Below are positions 52,229 to 60,904 of a stretch of 62,772 nt of DNA, in pieces. A program made the translations under genes and the position numbers. This DNA comes from Deltaproteobacteria bacterium (lineage in GTDB: Bacteria > Desulfobacterota > Syntrophia > Syntrophales > UBA8958), in the NCBI GenBank assembly GCA_029553375.1, contig JAKPCH010000004.1:1-62772 (forward strand), written 5' to 3'. The number at the start of each line of letters is the position of its first letter. The stretch's first letter is position 1. A model generated the notes under the pieces. It worked only from the letters and a program-made list of their open reading frames with translations, searched no databases and was not told the origin of the DNA.

Positions 52229-53677
52229 ATGGAATTGATCTTCGAGAAGAGTCGGCCCGGCAGAAGGGCCACGGTGCCACCGAGCTGTGACGTGCCCGAG
52301 AGGCCCCCGGAGGAGCTGATCGAGGGCCGGTTGTTGAGATCCGGGATCGACCTGCCCGAGGTGGCGGAGGTGGACATCGTCCGCCACTACACGGCCCTTT
52401 CGCGGCGCAACTTCGGTGTGGATGTGGGCTTCTATCCCCTCGGTTCCTGTACGATGAAGTACAACCCGAAGATCAACGAAGAGGCGGCGGGACACCGAGG
52501 TTTCACGGATATCCACCCCTTTGCCCCCATGGACCGGATACAGGGCAATCTCCGCCTGATGCACGAGCTGGGTCTGTACCTTGCGGAGATCTTCGGCATG
52601 GCGGAATTCTCCCTCCAGCCCGCCGCCGGCGCCCACGGAGAACTGACGGGGGTGATGATCATCAAGAAACATTTCGAAAAACGAGGGGAAAGGAGGGAAA
52701 AGATCCTCATCCCCGACGCCGCCCACGGGACGAACCCCGCCTCGGGGGCCCTCTGCGGTTACCGCGTCGTCACCGTCCCCACGGACGGCGAGGGTGGGGT
52801 GGACACGGCGGCCCTCGACCGCCTCATGGACACCGCCACGGCGGCCCTCATGCTGACCAACCCCAACACCCTGGGCCTCTTCGAGAAGAACATCCTCACC
52901 ATCGCCCGGATCGTCCACGAAAGGGGGGGGCTCCTCTACGGAGACGGGGCCAACGCCAACGCCTTCCTGGGCAAGACACGGCCGGGCGACCTGGGATTCG
53001 ACGTGATCCAGCTAAACCTCCACAAGACCTTTTCGACCCCCCACGGCTGCGGGGGTCCGGGCAGCGGGCCCGTGGGAGTGGGGCCCGAGCTGAGGGGCTA
53101 TCTGCCCGTGCCCCGGGTCGTCAAGGAAGACACGTCGGGCAGACCCCGGTATCGCCTCTCTTTCGAGGCCCCCGACACCGTCGGGGCGGTCCGGAGTTTC
53201 TGGGGGAACTTTCTCGTCCTCGTGAAGGCCTACGCCTACATAAGGGCCCTCGGGGCCGAGGGTCTGACGAGGGTGGCGGAGGATGCCGTCCTGAGCGCCA
53301 ATTACGTCATGGAGAGACTAAAGGACTACTACGACCGGCCTTACCAAAGGCGCTGCATGCACGAGTGCGTCTTCACCGGCGCCCGGCAGGCGAGGGAGTC
53401 GGGGGTCCACACGGCCGACATCGCCAAGAGGCTCCTGGACTACCAATTCCATCCCCCGACGATCTATTTCCCCCTCATCGTCCCCGAGGCGATCATGATC
53501 GAGCCCACGGAGACGGAGAGCCTCGAGACCCTCGACGCCTTCTGCGAGGCCATGATCGCCATCGCCCGGGAGGCGAGGGAAGATCCGTCCCTGGTCAAAG
53601 AGGCCCCCCACACGACCCCCGTCGGACGTCTCGACGAGGTCCGGGCGGCGCGGGAACCTGATGTCTGCTGGAGGTGA
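52229..53677 (+). CDS. gcvPB: glycine dehydrogenase (decarboxylating) subunit 2
   Basis: The 482-residue protein carries the PLP lysine K266 in LNLHKTFSTPHGCGGPG and blocks NFGVDVGFYPLGSCTMKYNP, 'QPAAGAHGELTGVMI' and DAAHGTNPASGALCGY of the C-terminal-half P protein. It decarboxylates glycine and passes aminomethyl to lipoyl-GcvH. ATG 52229 has AGGTGGGG upstream. Two foreign genes separate it from gcvPA. Confidence 0.96.
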   Translation: MELIFEKSRPGRRATVPPSCDVPERPPEELIEGRLLRSGIDLPEVAEVDIVRHYTALSRRNFGVDVGFYPLGSCTMKYNPKINEEAAGHRGFTDIHPFAPMDRIQGNLRLMHELGLYLAEIFGMAEFSLQPAAGAHGELTGVMIIKKHFEKRGERREKILIPDAAHGTNPASGALCGYRVVTVPTDGEGGVDTAALDRLMDTATAALMLTNPNTLGLFEKNILTIARIVHERGGLLYGDGANANAFLGKTRPGDLGFDVIQLNLHKTFSTPHGCGGPGSGPVGVGPELRGYLPVPRVVKEDTSGRPRYRLSFEAPDTVGAVRSFWGNFLVLVKAYAYIRALGAEGLTRVAEDAVLSANYVMERLKDYYDRPYQRRCMHECVFTGARQARESGVHTADIAKRLLDYQFHPPTIYFPLIVPEAIMIEPTETESLETLDAFCEAMIAIAREAREDPSLVKEAPHTTPVGRLDEVRAAREPDVCWR

Positions 53678-53687
53678 GTAGATAAGG

Positions 53688-55502
53688 ATGAAGAGCGTCA
53701 TCGCCATGACGAAAGGGGAGCTGGTGGAGAAGCTGTGGCAGGCCGATCCCCAGATCAAGAAGATCCTCAAGAACTCCAAGCACGTGGAGGAGGCGAGGCA
53801 CCTCCTCTTCGACTATTTCAACTACCTGAACCGCTCCATGTTCAACATGAAGCCCGACACCTACTACTCGAACATGAACATTACCGAGAAGCGCAACGCC
53901 CGGGAGTGCATCCGCGTCTTCTCCAACACCGTGCGGACGGAGAACGAGTATCTGACGGGGTTCTCCCCCCTGACCCACCTCTTCGACCTCGCCCAGGGGA
54001 AACCGGGGGCCCTCGAGGAGGTCAGCGAGGCCTTCCTGAGCGAATACGTTTTTCTCTTCCAGGGCATCACGGGCAAGGCGGGCAAGCACTCAAAAAGCCA
54101 GGACCTGTTCCAGATGACGGAGGGCCGGGAGGCGGCCCTCATCCGTTCCCAACAACTCGACAATTACGCCTCCATGATCCGGCGATACATGAGACGTTAC
54201 CGGTCCGGCATGGACCGCAGCGCCGTCAAGCAGCACAACGCCCTCAGGGAAAGGATCCTGGCCTACTTCGGGGCCGGCGAAGAGGACTGGAGAAACTACC
54301 TCTGGCACCTCAAGCACGTCATCAGGGACCTCAAGGTCCTCAGGGAGCTCGTGACCCTCGAGGCCGACGAGGTGGAGGGCCTGGAGGCGGCCAAGGAATA
54401 CGGTATCCCCTTCGAGATCACCCCCTATTACCTCTCCCTCTTCAACAGGGAGGGCCGGTGCGACGCCGACCGTCAGATCCGCGCCCAGGTCCTGCCGAGC
54501 GTCCGTTACTGCCGGAGGGTGGCGGAGAGCCGAGAAAGGGGGATCGACCTCGATTTCATGGGCGAGAGGTCCACGAGCCCCATCGACGGCATCACCCGGC
54601 GCTACCCCGAGATCCTGATCCTCAAGCCCTACAACTCCTGCCCCCAGATCTGCGTCTACTGCCAGCGGAACTGGGAGGTCAAGGCCATGGACGAGAAGGT
54701 CCTCATGAGCCGGAAGAAGGTCCGTGAGGCCATCGACTGGATCAGGGAACACGGGGGGATCAACGAGGTCCTGGTGACGGGCGGGGACCCCCTGACGATG
54801 CCCAACGACTACATCGATTGGCTCCTGGGCGAGATCGCCAAGATCGACCACGTGGAGAGGATCCGCATCGGCACCAGGACGCCCGTCACCCTCCCCTACC
54901 GCTTCAACGACGAATTGATCTCCATCCTCAAGAAATACCACCGCTGGGGCGAGAGGGAGATCGCCCTAGTGACCCACTTCGAGCATGCCGCCGAGATGAC
55001 CCCCGACGCCCAAGAGGCGGTGCGAAAGATCAAGGATGCCGGGTTAAACATCTATAATCAGCAGGTTTTCACCTATTACAACAGCCGGAGGTTCGAGACC
55101 TGTCAGCTCCGCAGGGTCCTGAAGCTGGCGGGGATCGATCCCTATTACTCCTTCAGCACCAAGGGGAAGGAAGAGACGGAAGACTTCCGGGTCCCCATCG
55201 CCCGGATCCTCCAGGAGAGGGCGGAAGAGGCCCGTCTCCTGCCGGGACTCGTCCGCACCGACGAACCCGTCTTCAACGTGCCCCGTCTCGGGAAGTCCCA
55301 GCTCCAGGCCTGGCAGGATCACGAGGTGATCATGATCACGCCGGACGGCCGGAGGGTCTACAGGTTCTACTCCTGGGAGGTGCGCCTCGTCACCTCCCGG
55401 GACTATCTGCACACCGACGTCCCCATCTACGGTTACCTCAAGCGCCTGGCGACAGACGGGGAAAACATCGCCGACTACAGCACCATCTGGTACTACTTCT
55501 GA
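53688..55502 (+). CDS. KamA-family radical SAM aminomutase, probable glutamate 2,3-aminomutase
   Basis: The 604-residue protein has the radical SAM cluster CPQICVYC (C318, C322, C325) and KamA blocks (ITPYYLSL, 'ILKPYNSC', RIGTRTPVTLP). Clostridial lysine 2,3-aminomutase uses D293 and D330 to hold lysine; here the aligned positions are K492 (in FSTKGKEETEDFRVP) and N530 (in PVFNVPRLGK), as reported for glutamate 2,3-aminomutase of Clostridioides difficile. K536 is the PLP lysine. Residues 1-190 are a helical N-terminal extension not found in lysine aminomutase. It starts 10 bp after gcvPB. Glutamate as substrate is inferred. Confidence 0.72.
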   Translation: MKSVIAMTKGELVEKLWQADPQIKKILKNSKHVEEARHLLFDYFNYLNRSMFNMKPDTYYSNMNITEKRNARECIRVFSNTVRTENEYLTGFSPLTHLFDLAQGKPGALEEVSEAFLSEYVFLFQGITGKAGKHSKSQDLFQMTEGREAALIRSQQLDNYASMIRRYMRRYRSGMDRSAVKQHNALRERILAYFGAGEEDWRNYLWHLKHVIRDLKVLRELVTLEADEVEGLEAAKEYGIPFEITPYYLSLFNREGRCDADRQIRAQVLPSVRYCRRVAESRERGIDLDFMGERSTSPIDGITRRYPEILILKPYNSCPQICVYCQRNWEVKAMDEKVLMSRKKVREAIDWIREHGGINEVLVTGGDPLTMPNDYIDWLLGEIAKIDHVERIRIGTRTPVTLPYRFNDELISILKKYHRWGEREIALVTHFEHAAEMTPDAQEAVRKIKDAGLNIYNQQVFTYYNSRRFETCQLRRVLKLAGIDPYYSFSTKGKEETEDFRVPIARILQERAEEARLLPGLVRTDEPVFNVPRLGKSQLQAWQDHEVIMITPDGRRVYRFYSWEVRLVTSRDYLHTDVPIYGYLKRLATDGENIADYSTIWYYF

Positions 55503-55506
55503 GCCT

Positions 55507-55698
55507 ATGGAAAAACTTTACCTGTCGACGACGGACAAAAAGATCGCCGGCGTCTGCGGCGGCCTGGGCGAGTTCTTCGACAAGGATCCGACCCTCTTCA
55601 GGATCCTCTTCATCCTCCTCATCCTCTTCTCTTTCGGTTTCGGCGTTTTGGCCTATCTGGCCATGTGGCTCGTCATCCCTTCCCGTCCCCGGGACTGA
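55507..55698 (+). CDS. PspC-domain small membrane protein
   Basis: The 63-residue protein matches a PspC domain: LYLSTTDKKIAGVCGGLGEFFDKDPTLFRILFILL, one membrane helix (about 30-55), then a short tail. PspC proteins sense envelope stress or bind the phage-shock protein machinery; the short stand-alone type has no fixed role. It sits 4 bp after the KamA gene and 3 bp before lipA. No pspA or pspF is near. Confidence 0.88.
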   Translation: MEKLYLSTTDKKIAGVCGGLGEFFDKDPTLFRILFILLILFSFGFGVLAYLAMWLVIPSRPRD

Positions 55699-55701
55699 AG
55701 G

Positions 55702-56583
55702 ATGAAGGAGGCCTCGGGCGGCACGATGAGGAAACCTTCCTGGCTGAAGGTCCGCCCCCCCCTGTCGGAATCATGCCGCGAGGTCAAGGGGATCCTCGCC
55801 CGCCGCCGCCTCCATTCGGTCTGCCAAGAGGCCCTCTGCCCCAACAGGGCCGAATGTTTTCGTGCGAAGACGGCCACCTTCCTCATCCTGGGCAACGTCT
55901 GCACCCGGAGGTGCGCCTATTGCAACATAGGAACGGGCATCCCCCAGGAACCGGACGAAACGGAGGCACAACGGTTGGCGGCGGGGGTGAAGGACCTGGG
56001 ACTTTCCTACGTCGTCATCACCTCCGTCACGAGGGACGACCTCCCCGACGGCGGAGCGGGACACTTCGCAAGGTGCATCGAGGCCGTAAGGACGGCCATC
56101 CCGTCCAGTCGCATCGAGGTCCTCATCCCCGATTTTCGCGGCCGTCGCGCCTCTTGGGACGAGGTGATCGCCGCCGACCCCTACCTGATCGGCCACAACA
56201 TGGAAACCGTCGCGGCCCTCTTCGGGGCCCTTCGTCCCCAGGGCGACTACCAAAGGTCCCTCGCCCTCCTCGCCGCCGTCGCCGACCGTCACGGGCGGCC
56301 GCCCAAGTCGGGTTTCATGGTGGGACTCGGGGAGGGGTGGAGAGACATCGAGGGCCTCCTTGTCGATCTGCACCGGGCGGGCTGCCGCCAGGTGACCATC
56401 GGCCAGTATCTCCAGCCCTCGCGCCGCCACTGGCCCGTCCGGCGGTACTATACCCCCGAGGAGTTCGCGGGGCTGAAGGAACTGGCCCTGTCTTTGGGCA
56501 TGGAGCATGTCGAGGCGGGCCCCCTGGTCCGGAGTTCCTACCGGGCGGCCCACCGGTACGGGGGGGACGCGGCCCCCCCTTGA
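55702..56583 (+). CDS. lipA: lipoyl synthase
   Basis: The 293-residue radical SAM enzyme inserts two sulfurs into octanoyl groups on GcvH or E2. Both clusters are visible: auxiliary C41, C46 and C52 (CQEALCPNRAEC) and radical SAM C67, C71 and C74 (CTRRCAYC), plus the C-terminal RSSYRA with the auxiliary-cluster serine. It lies at the end of the gcv operon, matching its job of lipoylating GcvH. Start ATG 55702 is assumed; ATG 55726 is possible. Confidence 0.96.
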   Translation: MKEASGGTMRKPSWLKVRPPLSESCREVKGILARRRLHSVCQEALCPNRAECFRAKTATFLILGNVCTRRCAYCNIGTGIPQEPDETEAQRLAAGVKDLGLSYVVITSVTRDDLPDGGAGHFARCIEAVRTAIPSSRIEVLIPDFRGRRASWDEVIAADPYLIGHNMETVAALFGALRPQGDYQRSLALLAAVADRHGRPPKSGFMVGLGEGWRDIEGLLVDLHRAGCRQVTIGQYLQPSRRHWPVRRYYTPEEFAGLKELALSLGMEHVEAGPLVRSSYRAAHRYGGDAAPP

Positions 56584-56626
56584 CCCCCTGCCGGCCCTTC
56601 CGAGGTCTTTTCCCGCCGGGCCAGAC

Positions 56627-57952
56627 TCATCCGCCCCCCCCCGCCGCGGCCTCACCGGCCACCCAGCCCGTCGAGAAGGCGGCCTGGAGGTTGTAGCCCC
56701 CCGTGTCGGCGTCGAGGTCCAACACCTCGCCGCAGAGATGAAGTCCCCTTACCAGGCGCGAGGCCATGGTGCGCGGATCGACCTCGTCGAGGGACACCCC
56801 CCCCGCCGTGACCATGGCCCTCTCCAGGGGCAAGGTGGCCTTGACGGTGAAACGCAGGGACTTGAGGGTGTGGACGACCCTCTCCCTTTCCCCCCGCGTG
56901 ATCTCCGACGACCGCTTGGCGAGGGGCACGTCGCAAAGGGCCGCCAGGGGCGATACCATGGCGGCGGGGACGAGACCGGCCAGGACGGTCCTGAAGAGGC
57001 GCCTCCCGTAACGGTCGAGGTCGCGCCTCAGGCGTTCGTCGAGGGTGGATGGATCCAGGGCGGGTTTCAGGTCGATGGAGACGCCCACGGGACCATCCCG
57101 GAGGGCGTCGGCGACGGCGAGGCTCATGAGGAGCGTCACGGGGCCCCCGATCCCGAAGTGGGTGAAGAGCATCTCCCCGAACCTGCTCTCGATGACGGGG
57201 GCCGGCGGCCGGCCCGGGAAGCCGCGGCCGTAATCCCTCCCCGGCGTCAAGAGGGGGTCGAAATCCCCCTTCCGGCCCCGGAAGGAGGTGAGACGGACGT
57301 TCTTCAGGCTCAGCCCCTGCATGGCCGCCGCCAGCTGCTGTTCTTCGACGACGAGGGGCACCAGGGCGGGACGGAGGGCCACGATCCGGTGCCCCAGGGC
57401 CGCCGCCATGGCGTAGCCGTCGCCCGAAGACCCCGTCCCGGGCCAGGAGGCCCCGCCCGTGGCGATGATGACCCTGTCGGCGGCCACGAATCCCTCGGCG
57501 GTCTCCACCCCCGCCACCTCGTCCCCCCGGCGACGTATCCCCTCCACCCGGACGCCCGTCCGGATGATCACGCCGCTCGTCGAGGCGAAGCGCAACAGGG
57601 CGGCGAGGACATCGCCGGCGTCATCGGAGACGGGGAAGACCCTCCCGCCCCTCTCCACCTTCGTCGCCACGCCGAAGCGGCCCAAGAGGGCCAGAAGGTC
57701 CTCCCGGAAAAAGCGATGGAAGGCCTGCCGCAAAAAGACCCCCTGGGGTCCGTACATGGGCAGAAAGGCCTCGAGATCGCGGATGTTGGTCAGATTGCAA
57801 CGGGATTTGCCGCTGACGAGGATCTTGAGGCCGCAGGAGGGCATCTTCTCCAAAAGGACGACCCCGCCCCCCCGCTGGGCCGCCCTCGCCGCCGCCAGGA
57901 GGCCGCTCGCGCCTCCCCCCACCACGACGATCCTCCTGCGGACGACGGTCAT
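56627..57952 (-). CDS. HI0933/BaiN-like NAD(P)/FAD-dependent flavoprotein
   Basis: The 441-residue protein has an N-terminal FAD-binding GGGASGLLAA and the family-specific KILVSGKSRCNLTN, and ends 'VLDLDADTGGYNLQAAFSTGWVAGEAAA'. The family (BaiN-like, YhiN) includes proteins named aminoacetone oxidase; enzymatic roles are mostly unproved, and some members are linked to bile-acid 7-dehydroxylation. It is convergent with lipA over 43 bp. No neighbour hints at a substrate. Confidence 0.9.
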   Translation of the reverse strand: MTVVRRRIVVVGGGASGLLAAARAAQRGGGVVLLEKMPSCGLKILVSGKSRCNLTNIRDLEAFLPMYGPQGVFLRQAFHRFFREDLLALLGRFGVATKVERGGRVFPVSDDAGDVLAALLRFASTSGVIIRTGVRVEGIRRRGDEVAGVETAEGFVAADRVIIATGGASWPGTGSSGDGYAMAAALGHRIVALRPALVPLVVEEQQLAAAMQGLSLKNVRLTSFRGRKGDFDPLLTPGRDYGRGFPGRPPAPVIESRFGEMLFTHFGIGGPVTLLMSLAVADALRDGPVGVSIDLKPALDPSTLDERLRRDLDRYGRRLFRTVLAGLVPAAMVSPLAALCDVPLAKRSSEITRGERERVVHTLKSLRFTVKATLPLERAMVTAGGVSLDEVDPRTMASRLVRGLHLCGEVLDLDADTGGYNLQAAFSTGWVAGEAAAGGGG

Positions 57953-57968
57953 CCCAAACGGGGAACCC

Positions 57969-58688
57969 TTACGCCGACCCGAAGCGGAAGGGGTTGAAAT
58001 TCGTCCCTATGTCGTAATGATCGACCCCCTCCGTCCTTTTCAGAAAGGCCACGACGGCGTAAGTCGCCGGGGTCATGACGGCCTCCACGAAGACCTTGAA
58101 GAGGTAGTTGGTGACGATGAGGCTGACCATGAGCTCCGGGGGGAAGACACCCCAGAGGGTGGCGATGACGATAAACAGGGCCGTGTCCACCCCTTCGCCG
58201 ACGAGGGTGCTGCCGACGGTCCGGGTCCACAGCCAGCGGCCGCGGCTCCACACCTTCATCTTCGCCAGGACGTAGGAGTTGGAGAACTCACCGGCCCAGT
58301 ATGCCGTCAGGCTGGCGAGGACGATCCCCCCCGTGGTCATCCCCCCGAGGACGGCGTCATAGGCCCCCTGCCCCACCGTCTTCTCCCACAGGGGCTCGCC
58401 GGGGAGATTCTTGACTGCCCAGAAGAGGAGACTCGAGAAGGCCAGACAGAAGAAGCCGGTCCAGATCACCCGGCGGGAGCGGCGGTACCCGTAGACCTCC
58501 GTGAGGATGTCGCCGAAGATGTAGCTGACGGGGAAGAGGAGGGTGCCGGCATCGAAGGCCAGGGGTATTCCCCAGAGGCTCACCCGCCAATCGACGATCT
58601 TCGCTGACGAAAGGATGTTGCTCACGATGAGGACCGTCACGAAGACGGCCGTGATGAGATCGTAGTAACGATAAAGGCGATTCTCCAT
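57969..58688 (-). CDS. yhhQ: queuosine precursor transporter (YhhQ/VUT family)
   Basis: The 239-residue membrane protein has about six helices and the YhhQ signature VSYIFGDILTEVYGYRRSRRVIW, later 'GTLVGEGVDTALFIVIA'. The family imports preQ0/preQ1 for tRNA queuosine. No preQ1-riboswitch motif is seen in the upstream region (58689-58923), though that stretch has repeated CCTTGCC elements. It is 16 bp upstream of the flavoprotein gene. Confidence 0.9.
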   Translation of the reverse strand: MENRLYRYYDLITAVFVTVLIVSNILSSAKIVDWRVSLWGIPLAFDAGTLLFPVSYIFGDILTEVYGYRRSRRVIWTGFFCLAFSSLLFWAVKNLPGEPLWEKTVGQGAYDAVLGGMTTGGIVLASLTAYWAGEFSNSYVLAKMKVWSRGRWLWTRTVGSTLVGEGVDTALFIVIATLWGVFPPELMVSLIVTNYLFKVFVEAVMTPATYAVVAFLKRTEGVDHYDIGTNFNPFRFGSA

Positions 58689-58923
58689 GGGGCGGCGCTA
58701 TCACACCTCACCCTTCCCGTCAAGGCGGGAGGCGCCGGGCGTCTGATGAATATTTCCTCAAGAGGTGGGAGTATTTTCCCCTTGCCGAGACCTGCCGCAC
58801 GGAACCCTTGCCAAGGAAGGGGAGATCATTTATCTTGATGTCCCGCCGGGAAGGCGAGACGGGGCCATCGAAGCCTCTGTGGCATAAAATATGCTTTTTG
58901 AGGGATGGGGTTAATCGGGGTCC

Positions 58924-59343
58924 ATGAAGCTTCTGCAGGGTATTATCTTCGCCAGCCTGTTTATGTTCCTCACGGCCGCCGTCGGCGGGCCCGCCCCCTC
59001 CGACCCGGCGACCCCTAAGGTTCAGCCCGTCCGGCCGTCGGTCCAAAAGCCCGTTGCACCGAAACCCCCGCCCCGGGAGACACGTCTGCGGGTCAGTGGC
59101 GTCGTGCGGGAGCTGGAGGGTCCCAAACTCCGCATCGAGAGGAACATCACGGCGGAATCCATGGAGTTCATCCTCGAGAGGCCCGTCACGAACGTCGCCG
59201 TGGGAGACCGGGTGGTGATCAGCTATATTATCAAGGAGGGACAGAACATCGCCAAGAGGGTCCGCAAGGAGTCACCGACCCCCAAGCAGGTCAAAACCGC
59301 CCCCACCTCTCCCGCTGTCCCCGCGCCGGCCCCGCGCCGGTGA
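58924..59343 (+). CDS. secreted/periplasmic hypothetical protein
   Basis: The 139-residue protein has a signal peptide (MKLLQGIIFASLFMFLTAAVGG), a Pro/Lys-rich linker (about 25-55), a beta-rich central part (RLRVSGVVRELEGPKLRIERNI...MEFILERPVTNVAVGDRVVISYI) that could be an OB-like barrel, and a Pro-rich tail. No family recognised. It ends 22 bp before the histidine kinase gene and may act as that kinase's periplasmic partner; this is inference from position. Confidence 0.72.
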   Translation: MKLLQGIIFASLFMFLTAAVGGPAPSDPATPKVQPVRPSVQKPVAPKPPPRETRLRVSGVVRELEGPKLRIERNITAESMEFILERPVTNVAVGDRVVISYIIKEGQNIAKRVRKESPTPKQVKTAPTSPAVPAPAPRR

Positions 59344-59365
59344 CTTCCCCTGATCATGGAAGGCC

Positions 59366-60904
59366 ATGACGGTCAGGACACGTCTCCTCCTCGTCACGAC
59401 GGCCGCCATGGCCATTACCATGGCCGTCTGGGGCTGGATGCAGTTCGAGGCCCTCGATAACATCCTCCTCCAGCAACAACAGCGGCGCCTCGACGAGCTG
59501 GCCGACACGATTCACACCTACTACGAACACTTCCCCACCGTTCGGGGCCTCGGCGCCCTCGATCTGACCCTCAAAGACCATGTCCAGTCGGACACACGCC
59601 TCGCCAGGATAGACGTCTTCAGCCTCCAGAGGGGGATCATGGTCTTGGTGGCGGGGGCCGGTCGGACCTCCTTCGAATGGTCGGAAGAGAACGTGACCTC
59701 CGTCGCGGAGAGCATGAAACCCCGCTACTTCAATCTCGAAACGGACATCGGACCGGCCCTGGGGCTCCTGTCTCCCAACATCTACGAACGAGACGGGAGC
59801 ATCCATGTCGTGGGCGTGGTGACCCTATCCCAACCCCGCCTCGAGGTCGTCTCCCGGGCGAAGTTGATCCTTCTGGCCAGCAGCCTCATCCTCCTCTTGA
59901 TCATCGTCGCCCTCATTTTCTTCGCCTTCGAGAACCTCATCGGACGTCCCCTGGCAGGGATCATGGCGACGATCGGCGAGTTCCGCCGGGGCGACTACTC
60001 CCGCCGGATGACCGTTGAGCGACCCGACGAACTGGGACGCCTCGCCGAACACTTCAACGCCATGGCGGCGGCCGTCGAGGAGGCCATGGCCCGGAACCGC
60101 GAGTTGACCCTCAGCCTCCAAGAGCGGGTTCAGGAAGAGACCCTCAAGGTGGCGGGTCTCCAACAGGAGGTGAACCAGCTGCAGCGCCTGGCCGCCATGG
60201 GTCACCTGACGGCCAACCTGGCCCACGACATCGGGACCCCCATCCACTCCATCAAGGGCTTCGCCAGGCTGCTTCTGGAGAAGGAGGGTTGGCCCCCCGA
60301 CGTGAAGAGGAAACTGGAGCTGATCGAACAGCAGGCCCAGCGTCTCGACGCGGCCGTCAGGGATATCAAGAGGATGACGAGGCCCCCGGAGCCCCATTTC
60401 GAGGTCACGACGGTGGAGGAGATCCTCAGCGAGACCCTCCCCCTCGTGGAACCGCAGCTCCAGAAAGGGGGCGTCAACCTCAAGGTGACGGTGGGGGAGG
60501 GCATCCCGCCCCTCTACCTGGACCGGTCGCGGGTCCAGACGGCCCTTTTGAACCTCATCCAGAATTCCGTGGAGGCCCTCGCCGGCAAGGGGGAGATCGT
60601 CGTCCAGGCCTCCCTTTCCGAGGGGGGAGATTACGCCGTGATCCGTGTCCGCGACAACGGCCCCGGCATCCCCCCCGAACTCATGGAGAGGATCTGCGAA
60701 CCCTTTTTCAGCACCCGCGCCGAGACGGGCATCCGTGGTCTCGGACTGGCCATCGTCCGGGACATCATGAAGGTCCACGGGGGTGAGCTCCTTATCGAGA
60801 GCTCCCCCAGGGAGGGCACCGAGGTGAAACTCCTCTTCCCTATCCGGCCGCCTCAGACGGCGCCCGTCAACGAAGAAGAAAGATCCCCCCTCGCCAAACC
60901 GTAA
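59366..60904 (+). CDS. sensor histidine kinase
   Basis: The 512-residue protein has two membrane helices (about 6-22 and 166-187) around a 140-residue periplasmic sensor, then HAMP (about 188-240), a coiled coil, HisKA with H287 in NLAHDIGTPIH, and HATPase_c with N box NLIQNSVEA, G1 DNGPGIP and G2 GLGLAI. It resembles NtrB/AtoS-type kinases that signal to sigma-54 regulators. It overlaps the convergent response regulator gene by 52 bp. Its stimulus is unknown. Confidence 0.93.
   Translation: MTVRTRLLLVTTAAMAITMAVWGWMQFEALDNILLQQQQRRLDELADTIHTYYEHFPTVRGLGALDLTLKDHVQSDTRLARIDVFSLQRGIMVLVAGAGRTSFEWSEENVTSVAESMKPRYFNLETDIGPALGLLSPNIYERDGSIHVVGVVTLSQPRLEVVSRAKLILLASSLILLLIIVALIFFAFENLIGRPLAGIMATIGEFRRGDYSRRMTVERPDELGRLAEHFNAMAAAVEEAMARNRELTLSLQERVQEETLKVAGLQQEVNQLQRLAAMGHLTANLAHDIGTPIHSIKGFARLLLEKEGWPPDVKRKLELIEQQAQRLDAAVRDIKRMTRPPEPHFEVTTVEEILSETLPLVEPQLQKGGVNLKVTVGEGIPPLYLDRSRVQTALLNLIQNSVEALAGKGEIVVQASLSEGGDYAVIRVRDNGPGIPPELMERICEPFFSTRAETGIRGLGLAIVRDIMKVHGGELLIESSPREGTEVKLLFPIRPPQTAPVNEEERSPLAKP

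Noticed and set aside
58689-58923. preQ1 riboswitch upstream of the YhhQ-type transporter
   Set aside because: I could not find the short preQ1-I hairpin plus A-rich tail or a class II pattern on the minus strand.
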